Below are positions 1 to 4,861 of a DNA stretch of 5,261 nt, one piece after another. The position numbers and the translations under genes were made by a program. Origin of the DNA: DAOTZS01 sp034434335 (GTDB lineage Bacteria; Chloroflexota; Anaerolineae; CG2-30-64-16); contig DAOTZS010000188.1 of NCBI GenBank assembly GCA_034434335.1, positions 1 through 5,261 on the forward strand. The letters run 5' to 3'. The notes below the pieces were generated by a model. The model saw nothing but the letters and a program-made list of their open reading frames with translations. It did not search any database and was not told where the DNA came from. How positions within the stretch are numbered: the first letter of the stretch is position 1; the number at the start of each line of letters is the position of its first letter.

Positions 1-31
1 TTGTGGTGGCGGCCGAAGGCCGCCACCACAA
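1..31. repeat. Perfect hairpin with GAA loop, cut by window edge
   Basis: Bases 1-14 and 18-31 are exact reverse complements around a three-base GAA loop. The right arm runs on into AAACCCC and a T-run (29-42), so the left arm probably continues beyond the window start, as in the complete relative at 1339-1383 where the GC palindrome is flanked by T5 and A5 tracts and GGG/CCC. It is the first part of the composite repeat at 1-180. Confidence 0.85.
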
Positions 32-78
32 AACCCCTTTTTGCCACTCCCTCCCCTCTCCCGCCGCCGAAGGCGAAC

Positions 79-106
79 GGGAGAGGGGAGGGAGCAGAGG
101 GTGGGG
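79..106 (+). other. G-quadruplex motif
   Basis: Five G-runs of at least three (79-81, 85-88, 90-92, 99-101, 103-106) with loops of 3, 1, 6 and 1 bases satisfy the usual G3N1-7 rule on the plus strand; a further GGG lies at 110-112. The first runs are also the right arm of the 47-94 hairpin, so hairpin and quadruplex would compete. Formation in the cell is unproven. Confidence 0.55.
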
Positions 107-209
107 TGAGGGCCCTGGGAGGCAATTCTAAGGACCGCAAAAAGTGTAAACCAATTTTCCCGGCAAACTGAACCATCCCCTATTCAGGCCACTGAAATCG
201 CCCTCCCCG

Positions 210-360
210 GGTAACTACCTACCCTGATCGGTTTGCAGATAACGTAGCGCAGGCTGTCAGCCTGCATGCAGGCCTGGCGGTCTGCGCTACAGGGGCGTAC
301 CTTAGCCAGCGTCTTTTCCTTTATGGCGCTTGCCCAGAGACCCCCGGGTAAGTAGTTACC
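210..360. repeat. Nested inverted-repeat element
   Basis: The outer arms are 210-224 (GGTAACTACCTACCC) and 346-360, whose reverse complement GGTAACTACTTACCC matches 14 of 15. Inside lie 9-base perfect arms at 244-252 and 282-290 (GTAGCGCAG), and inside those a 14-base palindrome at 260-273 (GCCTGCATGCAGGC). The 151-base unit has no plausible gene. The shape would suit a small palindromic or MITE-like mobile repeat, but with only one copy visible no target-site duplication can be assigned. Confidence 0.5.
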
Positions 361-404
361 TCCCTGGGCACTTCTTGCCAGGCCTCGCCCCGAGGGCTCG
401 GCCC

Positions 405-434
405 GAGGGGTGTCGGCCTCTGCCGACACCCCTC
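405..434. repeat. Perfect 13-base hairpin
   Basis: Arms 405-417 (GAGGGGTGTCGGC) and 422-434 are exact complements around a CTCT loop. The hairpin lies in the gene-free stretch 1-646, over 200 bases beyond the end of the minus-strand CFI-box gene, and has no T-run on either side, so it is not a recognisable intrinsic terminator. It is one of several unrelated GC hairpins packed into this stretch. Confidence 0.65.
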
Positions 435-593
435 ATGTGTGCATCACCGGAGAGGTGGGCGAAGGCCGACCACTGGCCGCAGGCCCCAAAAGGGTGACGC
501 CTCGGGCGAGCCCTCGGCGTGGCCCTTCCAGTCACCGCCTGAATAGTTACGAAGAAATTACCTGCCCCTTGCCATTCTACCGCCTTCCCAGTC
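435..593. other. Gene-free stretch with degenerate palindromes
   Basis: No convincing gene on either strand. A plus-strand reading frame opening at 410 only crosses the antisense of the CFI-box gene. Visible structure is an imperfect palindrome around 497-520 (ACGCC and GGCGT arms with GGGC/GCCC inside) and CTGGCCGCAGGCC at 473-485, which recurs at 1404-1416 inside composite repeat copy B and may be a relic of another copy. Confidence 0.4.
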
Positions 594-640
594 GGCCGTC
601 AAGGACGCGACGTGACGGCCACCCTCAAGATGACCGTCAC
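594..640 (-). other. Competing hairpins just past the CFI-box gene
   Basis: TGACGGCC-type arms can pair in two mutually exclusive ways: 594-601 with 613-620 (8 bases, 11-base loop), or 612-618 with 634-640 (7 bases, 15-base loop). On the minus strand they begin 6 bases after the stop codon ending at 647, a sensible place for transcript-end processing or termination. No T-run follows, so a classical intrinsic terminator is not supported. Confidence 0.35.
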
Positions 641-646
641 CCCACG

Positions 647-1150
647 TTACAGGTATTCTTCCTTCAATCGCTCGAACTCCGTGAGGCAGATACGCAACGC
701 GTCCGGAAGTTGCCGAGACTCGATCAGCCTGGCTGCGGTTCTTATGCTGCCGAGCAATTGCTCAAATACCTCTGGCGCGTCTGGCCGGGACTTGATGCGT
801 TCCACGATGAGAGGGGCCACTGCGTAGTACTCGGTCAACAGGCTATCCCCCTCAGGAAGGCCCCGGACAAAGTTGTCGCGGAACCAGCGCATAGTCTCAA
901 GTTCTGCGCAGTTGTCCGGCAAGCCTGCGTATTCTACACAGGCAGTAGTGAGAAAACAGCCCGTGTGCGAATTGGGCTCTCTCTTGAAGCTTCGATCCAG
1001 GCGCGCACCGATGGTTCCTCTTTCCTTGTCTATCCAGATGTGATCGTGTTTGTCATATCCTTTTCGGCTCAGGTAGATGTTTGTCTGCCCTGGAGAGTTC
1101 TTGATTACCAGGCGCTCATTAGGGCCGTATCGGATCACCTTGGTACCCAT
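647..1150 (-). CDS. CFI-box-type cysteine-motif protein (167 aa)
   Basis: The ATG at 1150-1148 is chosen because AGGAGGT (1155-1161) lies 4 bases upstream; the frame is open to a TTG at 1207, but that start has no ribosome site. Residues 1-60 look beta-rich and polar. The hallmark starts at residue 64, GCFLTTACVEY, followed by GLPDNC, an EL..MR.FRD stretch (83-92), LLTEYY (104-109) and APLIVERI. This resembles the CFI-box C-terminal domain family (usually CFI-TTA, PDDCYEL, LRRFRDEYL, YYEIAPKIV), known to me only as a domain of unknown function. C65, C71 and C81 are the likely key residues, perhaps for metal binding or catalysis, which is inference. About 60 further residues after the box look helical and end EEYL. 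There is no signal peptide or membrane segment, so it is probably cytoplasmic. It follows the kinase gene on the same strand after 557 bases of repeats, so co-transcription is uncertain. Confidence 0.8.
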   Translation of the reverse strand: MGTKVIRYGPNERLVIKNSPGQTNIYLSRKGYDKHDHIWIDKERGTIGARLDRSFKREPNSHTGCFLTTACVEYAGLPDNCAELETMRWFRDNFVRGLPEGDSLLTEYYAVAPLIVERIKSRPDAPEVFEQLLGSIRTAARLIESRQLPDALRICLTEFERLKEEYL

Positions 1151-1154
1151 TGTG

Positions 1155-1161
1155 ACCTCCT
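1155..1161 (-). promoter_or_regulatory. Ribosome binding site of the CFI-box gene
   Basis: AGGAGGT on the minus strand, 4 bases before ATG 1150, is a near-perfect anti-16S match and decides the start. Further upstream, GATTGCCGG occurs twice between about 1170 and 1235 on this strand; no convincing promoter was recognised. Confidence 0.75.
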
Positions 1162-1274
1162 CTAAGTGGAACACCGGCAATCTTCCTCGTAGTGGCGACT
1201 TTCGCAACTTGAGGAGTTATTCCGGCAATCGTTGCTTCGCCCCTGGGGCAAGGCCTCCCGGCTCGTGGCCCTCA

Positions 1275-1296
1275 CCCCACCCCCTGCCCCCTCCCC
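1275..1296 (-). other. Strong G-quadruplex motif, minus strand
   Basis: On the minus strand the sequence reads G4-A-G5-CA-G5-T-G4: four tracts of at least four G with loops of 1, 2 and 1 bases. Short loops and long tracts predict a very stable quadruplex in single-stranded DNA or RNA. The minus strand is the coding sense here, so a read-through transcript from the kinase gene toward the CFI-box gene would carry it. Confidence 0.6.
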
Positions 1297-1338
1297 TCTC
1301 CCGCCCGCCTTCGGCGGCAGGAGAGGGGAGGGGAGAAA

Positions 1339-1383
1339 AGGGTTTTTGCGGCAGCGGCCTTCGGCCGCTGCCGCAAAAACCCT
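1339..1383. repeat. Perfect 21-base hairpin with TTC/GAA loop
   Basis: Arms 1339-1359 and 1363-1383 are exact complements around TTC. From outside in each arm reads A-GGG-T5 then a GC palindrome ending GGCC; on the minus strand the loop is GAA closed by a C-G pair. The same plan, with different core sequence, is seen at 1-31 and 4045-4079. Confidence 0.85.
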
Positions 1384-1418
1384 CTCATAATCCCCCCTCT
1401 CCCCTGGCCGCAGGCCAA

Positions 1419-1449
1419 GGGGAGAGGGGAGACAAAGGGGGGTGAGGGG
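1419..1449 (+). other. G-quadruplex motif, plus strand
   Basis: Four tracts of four or more G (1419-1422, 1426-1429, 1437-1442, 1446-1449) are separated by loops AGA, AGACAAA and TGA. It mirrors the minus-strand motif at 1275-1296 across the 1339-1383 hairpin. The first two tracts also form the right arm of the 1394-1429 hairpin. Confidence 0.55.
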
Positions 1450-1535
1450 CAGTGAAGGCCCGAGGGGGCAGAAAGTGTTAACCAATTTTGAACCATCCCA
1501 GCTTCGCCGCCCAGAATATCCCTTATAATCTCAAT

Positions 1536-1564
1536 CCTCCTTCCCCGCAAGGCGGGGAAGGAGG
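1536..1564. repeat. Perfect 13-base hairpin past the kinase gene
   Basis: Arms 1536-1548 (CCTCCTTCCCCGC) and 1552-1564 pair exactly around AAG. On the minus strand it begins 143 bases after the kinase stop. The bases that follow in that direction (ATTGAGATTATAAG) are A/T-rich but contain no T-run, so a terminator role is possible but weak. Confidence 0.55.
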
Positions 1565-1707
1565 CAGGGGATGGGGCGATGTGCCTCAAAGTGCGTAACT
1601 CCTGTAAGCTATGAGTTGCTGTTCCCATTCAGGCTACAGAGCGTGTGGCGCAGAGCGGACAGCCAGGCCGCGGCCGGATGGTGCGGTGGCCGTCAGGTCC
1701 CCCCCAA

Positions 1708-3033
1708 TCAAGGAACATGGATGGCTACCTCAGCTTCCTGGAGACCGCTCCGAGATCTAACCCTCAACATGTGCAGGCCCGGATCAAGCATCAGCGGCGT
1801 ATGGACTGGTCCACTCCAGAGGGCCCGGCGCGTGATGCGCAAGTTCCCTTGTGAGCTAAGCAGAAGACGCCCACCATGCCGCCGGAATGACAAGGCCTCA
1901 TATCGCCCTTCCAGGTCTGTGAACCCCAGATCGCGCCCCAGCAGGCTTATCCCCTCTCGATTGAGGATCACTTTCTTGCCCGGGATGAGTGCCTCGGCAT
2001 GGGGCAGCCAAGTCTGACAGAAGGGGCATGTGCTGCGACCGGTAGCCACTATTTCCTCACCACACTTGCGGCAGCGCAGCACCCATCGGCGAGCGATATC
2101 CAGAGCCCGGGCCCACTCTTCAGCGTATGGGCGCAGACGATCTACAGATGCCTTCGGATTGCGGGCGCCTGCTATATTGAAGGTGGCCCGGAACAGTTGG
2201 GCTAGCTCCTCGCCGAGACGCCGTAGCTCCGCCTCCTGGAAATGGAACCAGGCATTGGATGAGCGCTGATACCTGCCATCCGGTGGCCAGGTAGCCCCTA
2301 GATTGACCACCTCCTTGTAAGCACGCACAAAGAAGAAGGGGTCCAGGCCGGCGAACAAGATGCGATGCAGCAGGACCGCCAGAGACCAACGATCGCTGGC
2401 CAGATCCGGCAGCCGGGCAACATTGGTGACCAGTTCAGGTGCCAGGCAGGATCCTTCAAAACGACCTCGCACCAACGGTGCCATCCCGGGTTGGTAAGCA
2501 CCGCTCAGGGGAGCGGTCAGGACACCGCCTCCGTCAACATCCACTAAAGTCAATCGTAGCGTAAGCAGGTCCACGAAGACATTAGGCTCCATCACGTCGG
2601 CATGCACAAAGTGGTGACGGTGCAAAGCGGCCAGCCCCTCTGCCAGCCAAAGAGCCACCTGGAGGCGTGCAGCCAGCCCGCGGCGGTCCTGGTAGAGTTG
2701 CTCATATATGGGGTCCGAGAGCGGTTCCCCAACTGCCTTGGGCATCAGGCATCCGACTCGCCCATCTTGCTCGGCCACTACCACATGCTGAGGCAGACTG
2801 AGAGCCGGATGCCCGTTATTCTCGAACCTCTGGCACAGGTACTGGACTACACCTACCAGGTGGCGTCCGGCCGGGCTCTGAAGCGATGTACGGTAGAGCT
2901 TGAGCACCCAAGAGCCCTGGTGCCCACCAGGCTGATCGATTTCGTAGACTTCAGCCTGTGACCCCTCGCCCAGTTTCCGCTTCAGCACCACCTGATATAC
3001 CGACTGCGGATTCAAGGCGTCTTTGAGTTGCAT
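1708..3033 (-). CDS. Ser/Thr-type protein kinase with zinc ribbon and beta-rich tail
   Basis: Predicted cytoplasmic protein kinase, 441 aa. ATG 3033 is supported by GGAGGT 4 bases upstream; a GTG at 3108 is in frame but has no ribosome site. Visible kinase motifs are: glycine loop GEGSQAEVY (22-30), ATP lysine K45 in VLK, catalytic loop HADVMEPN (144-151, D146 and N151 present), metal motif DVDG (165-168, in place of DFG), APE (198-200) and DRWSLAVLL with D214. HRD is HAD, and the lysine two residues after the catalytic Asp is Met, so it is an atypical but probably active kinase. After a helical linker (about 265-318) comes a zinc ribbon, C321-x2-C324 and C336-x2-C339. The last 90 residues are beta-rich; GR (366-367), SFRRH (382-386) and N397 loosely recall an FHA phosphothreonine-binding domain, though spacing is short. 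The kinase end of the triad corresponds to E. coli YegI, which has helix-hairpin-helix elements instead. It overlaps the phosphatase gene by 83 bases. No membrane segment is seen. Confidence 0.88.
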   Translation of the reverse strand: MQLKDALNPQSVYQVVLKRKLGEGSQAEVYEIDQPGGHQGSWVLKLYRTSLQSPAGRHLVGVVQYLCQRFENNGHPALSLPQHVVVAEQDGRVGCLMPKAVGEPLSDPIYEQLYQDRRGLAARLQVALWLAEGLAALHRHHFVHADVMEPNVFVDLLTLRLTLVDVDGGGVLTAPLSGAYQPGMAPLVRGRFEGSCLAPELVTNVARLPDLASDRWSLAVLLHRILFAGLDPFFFVRAYKEVVNLGATWPPDGRYQRSSNAWFHFQEAELRRLGEELAQLFRATFNIAGARNPKASVDRLRPYAEEWARALDIARRWVLRCRKCGEEIVATGRSTCPFCQTWLPHAEALIPGKKVILNREGISLLGRDLGFTDLEGRYEALSFRRHGGRLLLSSQGNLRITRRALWSGPVHTPLMLDPGLHMLRVRSRSGLQEAEVAIHVP

Positions 3034-3952
3034 GGCTACCTCCGCCAGCTTGAGCCTTCGCCTGCTGCCTCCGCCCCAGGTCTTGCCAGAGCCTGAGCGC
3101 CTGTTCACTCACGATGAGTGCCAGGCTGCGGTTGTCGCTGGTGGACAGGCGCTGACTGATCCAGGCCTCCAAGATGCCGTGGGGATCAACTGTGCGGCCT
3201 TTCGCTGTGCTATCCATGACTTGCCTCTGCACCTCGCCCAGTATCGCCTCGGCCGTCGAGAGGGTCTGGCCCTGGACCAGAGCGCCATCGGTTCCGATCA
3301 GGAGGATACAGCCTTCTGGCCACACCTTGGGTAGCTCAATATACCCCGGCTCGATCGCTGCCTGTGGGTCACCCAGGTAGCGCACGATGGCTCCGGCTGG
3401 CCCGACCTGCGGATAAAGCAGGTTCTGCATCCATTGCAGGGAGCCAGTAGTTAGCACGGCCGCGCCATCCCCCACATAAGCCAGCAGGAGCCGATCAGCT
3501 AATTCCACACCCAGGATCAGAGTTGTTGCCGGCGATGGCTGAGTTAGATTCCTGGCCTGGGCCTGCAGATGTATAGCTCGTTGGGCTTCTGTAAAGATCT
3601 GGGCCAGGACGGGGCGCGTGAGAAAGCAACCCGCTTGCCAGCGCTGTACCAGCCCATTTAGCACCACATGGATAGCCGTGCTGGCTGCCAGGTGCGCTCT
3701 CGGCGAGCTACTGATTCCATCGGCCACGGCCGCGATTTTGCAACCGGGCAGATCAAGGCAGCCACAGGCATCCTGTTGCACATCCTTGCCTCCGATGGAA
3801 GTCGCGGATGCCAGCAGACCTCCCAGATCAGTTCGATTGGACAGCGCACCCCACCCAGACAGATATCCATCCCACTCTGGTGAAATGGGCATGGATGGTG
3901 CCTGCACCGACCGTTTTCCGCGTCTCCAGAACTGCCACTTCGTATGGCACAT
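2951..3952 (-). CDS. PP2C-type Ser/Thr protein phosphatase
   Basis: Metal-dependent phosphatase, 333 aa, expected to remove phosphate from Ser/Thr of targets of the neighbouring kinase. ATG 3952 is preceded by AAAGGAG with 7 bases spacing; the frame opens further to a TTG at 4072, but that lies inside a hairpin. PP2C motifs appear in order: GKDVQQDA (55-62, D61), VADGISS (76-82, D78), ATT (142-144), YVGDGAAVL (159-167), LIGTDGAL (218-225, D222) and SDNRSLALIVS (272-282, D273). All four expected metal aspartates are present, so it should be active. Residues 1-40 are a basic, Trp-containing lead-in; about 50 residues after the core (residues 284-333) are Gln/Ala/Gly-rich and probably disordered, and are the part overlapping the kinase gene. 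There is no membrane segment. It lies between the vWA and kinase genes, like YegK in E. coli, and it may also dephosphorylate the kinase itself (inference). A 172-base gap with a hairpin precedes it. Confidence 0.9.
   Translation of the reverse strand: MCHTKWQFWRRGKRSVQAPSMPISPEWDGYLSGWGALSNRTDLGGLLASATSIGGKDVQQDACGCLDLPGCKIAAVADGISSSPRAHLAASTAIHVVLNGLVQRWQAGCFLTRPVLAQIFTEAQRAIHLQAQARNLTQPSPATTLILGVELADRLLLAYVGDGAAVLTTGSLQWMQNLLYPQVGPAGAIVRYLGDPQAAIEPGYIELPKVWPEGCILLIGTDGALVQGQTLSTAEAILGEVQRQVMDSTAKGRTVDPHGILEAWISQRLSTSDNRSLALIVSEQALRLWQDLGRRQQAKAQAGGGSHATQRRLESAVGISGGAEAETGRGVTG
3038..3043 (-). promoter_or_regulatory. Kinase ribosome binding site inside phosphatase gene
   Basis: GGAGGT lies 4 bases before ATG 3033 and within the last 100 bases of the phosphatase reading frame. 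It decides the kinase start and implies that ribosomes finishing the phosphatase pass over the kinase initiation site, allowing coupling. Confidence 0.65.
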
Positions 3953-3959
3953 CGTATTA

Positions 3960-3966
3960 CTCCTTT
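3960..3966 (-). promoter_or_regulatory. Ribosome binding site of the phosphatase gene
   Basis: AAAGGAG on the minus strand lies 7 bases before ATG 3952 and rules out the upstream TTG at 4072 as the main start. The 172-base gap upstream leaves room for a promoter, but I see no clear -35/-10 pair. Confidence 0.7.
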
Positions 3967-4044
3967 CCTTAGTACCAAAGAAAACCGCGGCTATGTAGTG
4001 CGTATCTCCGCCCTCGGCCGGGCCTGTCTCCCGGCAGCATGGTG

Positions 4045-4079
4045 GGGTGTTTTGGGCGGCTTCGCCGCCCAAAACACCC
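4045..4079. repeat. Perfect 16-base hairpin between vWA and phosphatase genes
   Basis: Arms 4045-4060 (GGGTGTTTTGGGCGGC) and 4064-4079 are exact complements around TTC. On the minus strand the tip reads GCGAAGC, the heptamer known to make an exceptionally stable DNA mini-hairpin. On that strand it starts 46 bases after the vWA stop codon. T4 sits inside the stem and no T-run follows, so it may slow, process or protect the transcript rather than end it. Adjacent bases 4084-4118 (AGATTCCCCCGTTCTCCC and a GCAGGAGAG) resemble the part of repeat copy B at about 1384-1429, so this looks like a third, decayed copy. Confidence 0.75.
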
Positions 4080-4124
4080 GCTGAGAGATTCCCCCGTTCT
4101 CCCCCTTGCAGGAGAGAAAGGCAA

Positions 4125-4835
4125 CTACGCCGTTACAGCCAGCGCCGCAGAACTGATGCTCTCCATGAAGAAGTCCCTCAGTTGAGCGCCGGTATCCACA
4201 CGCGCGAACATGGGACTCCCATCGGCCCGCTGGCTGGCTATAGCGCTCAGAGTTGCGCCATCCGCATCATCCCCATAGGCCGCTGTGGCGATGGCGATCT
4301 GAGGCCGTCCGAGCTCGTTGCTGGTGTTTTTCTTGATCGTTTGCGCTACACCTACCGGGTCGGAACCAACTGTCTCCTGCCCATCAGACATTAACAGGAT
4401 GGTCGCAAAGCGCGGGATCAGAGGATCGGCATCATCCAGCCAACTTTGGGCAATCTGATGGGCTGTCGTCAACGCGTGGCCAATGGCCGTCAGGTCGCCG
4501 TGCTTGCCCAACAGGTCAATGTCCAGATCTTCAGGCACCACTTGTTCCAGCCGCCGAGGGTGTAATGCCACGTCGATCCGGTTGTCGAAGGTGATCACAG
4601 ACAGCCAGAACCGATCACGATTGCTGCTGGCCTTGAGGCGCTGCAGCAGACTGCCAGTGTCGCGGCTATCGCCCTGTTGTTGTCGCACCAGATGATAAAT
4701 GACCGACTCGGCCTTGACGCGGCCGGTTTGGCTCTCCTTGCCACTCATAGAGCCGGAACCATCCAGCAACAAGAGGATCAACTCCTCGGCTGTGCGAGGA
4801 CGCTTCTCCTCACCCCTAGGTAATACAGATGCCAT
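4125..4835 (-). CDS. TerY/YegL-like von Willebrand factor A protein
   Basis: Small stand-alone vWA-domain protein, 236 aa. ATG 4835 has a textbook ribosome site, GGAGGTG at 4840-4846. The complete metal-ion-dependent adhesion site is visible: DGSGS at 25-29, T116 in GDLTAIG and D151 in LLMSDGQET. The hydrophobic strand LILLLLDGSGSM and strands FWLSVITFDN (76-85) and IAIATAAYGDD (170-180) fit the alternating beta/alpha fold, which fills nearly the whole protein. It has no signal peptide or transmembrane helix, so it is cytoplasmic, as TerY-family proteins (COG4245) are. In known triads the vWA protein works with a PP2C phosphatase and a kinase, both encoded directly downstream; a metal-dependent docking or scaffold role, possibly switched by phosphorylation, is inference. 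It starts 87 bases after the preceding gene. TerY proteins with C-terminal metal-binding extensions exist, but none is present here. Confidence 0.92.
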   Translation of the reverse strand: MASVLPRGEEKRPRTAEELILLLLDGSGSMSGKESQTGRVKAESVIYHLVRQQQGDSRDTGSLLQRLKASSNRDRFWLSVITFDNRIDVALHPRRLEQVVPEDLDIDLLGKHGDLTAIGHALTTAHQIAQSWLDDADPLIPRFATILLMSDGQETVGSDPVGVAQTIKKNTSNELGRPQIAIATAAYGDDADGATLSAIASQRADGSPMFARVDTGAQLRDFFMESISSAALAVTA

Positions 4836-4839
4836 TTTT

Positions 4840-4846
4840 CACCTCC
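4840..4846 (-). promoter_or_regulatory. Ribosome binding site of the vWA gene
   Basis: GGAGGTG on the minus strand lies 4 bases before ATG 4835 and is the strongest ribosome site in the window. It suggests efficient translation of the first triad member. Confidence 0.75.
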
Positions 4847-4861
4847 CTCAAGATTTGTACC

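Larger units (their letters stand above)
1..180 (+). repeat. Composite intergenic repeat, copy A (left end truncated)
   Basis: Ordered parts are: the GAA-loop hairpin (1-31); a pyrimidine/purine hairpin with 17-base perfect arms at 47-63 and 78-94, holding a nested CGCC-GAA-GGCG hairpin at 65-75; a GGGTGAGGG end (about 104-112); a spacer of about 28 bases; the tag AAAGTGTAAACCAATTTT (141-158); and GAACCATCCCC (170-180). The same parts in the same order occur in copy B at 1268-1499. Copy A has an 11-base insert (159-169) between tag and GAACCATCCC that copy B lacks. Bases 78-113 match the reverse complement of 1268-1303 at 34 of 36 positions. No coding potential is seen. Confidence 0.75.
1268..1499 (+). 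repeat. Composite intergenic repeat, copy B (more complete)
   Basis: Parts in order are: a C-rich arm (1268-1303); a hairpin with 14-base arms 1288-1301/1320-1333 and inner CCGCC-TTC-GGCGG (1305-1317); the perfect 21-base hairpin at 1339-1383; a hairpin with arms 1394-1404/1419-1429 and inner TGGCC-GCA-GGCCA (1405-1417); a GGTGAGGGG end (1441-1449); the tag AAAGTGTTAACCAATTTT (1472-1489); and GAACCATCCC (1490-1499). Outer C-rich and G-rich arms make the block roughly symmetric. The right half matches copy A (1-180) in order and tag sequence. The unit is non-coding; how it spreads is unknown. Confidence 0.75.
1151..1707. other. Repeat-filled intergenic region, no gene
   Basis: This 557-base gap between the kinase stop and the CFI-box start holds composite repeat copy B (about 1268-1499), two G-quadruplex motifs on opposite strands and a separate hairpin (1536-1564). 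Reading frames crossing it give low-complexity Pro/Gly/Arg/Ser proteins without ribosome sites. Bases 1565-1707 show no further structure that I can support. Confidence 0.6.

Noticed and set aside
410..1165. Long plus-strand reading frame opposite the CFI-box gene
   Set aside because: No ribosome site, low-complexity Arg/Pro/Ser-rich beginning and no family motif; the minus-strand gene has a strong ribosome site and a recognisable motif.
1..1499. CRISPR array
   Set aside because: Repeats are palindromic, different in length, and not separated by regular spacers; no cas gene is present.
1524..1529. TATAAT, a perfect -10 hexamer on the plus strand
   Set aside because: No -35 element about 17 bases upstream and no plus-strand gene downstream.
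1162..1628. Reading frames through the repeat block
   Set aside because: The products are Pro/Gly/Arg/Ser low complexity created by the C/T and G/A repeats, with no ribosome sites.
3034..3108. N-terminal extension of the kinase to a GTG at 3108
   Set aside because: No ribosome site before it, a Gly/Arg/Ser-rich sequence without kinase character, and it would deepen the overlap with the phosphatase; ATG 3033 has GGAGGT.
3953..4072. N-terminal extension of the phosphatase to a TTG at 4072
   Set aside because: The TTG lies in the 4045-4079 hairpin and has no ribosome site, while ATG 3952 has AAAGGAG at ideal spacing.
4045..4079. Intrinsic terminator of the vWA gene
   Set aside because: The stem is perfect but no T-run follows it on the minus strand; the T4 tract is inside the stem. 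Kept only as a hairpin.
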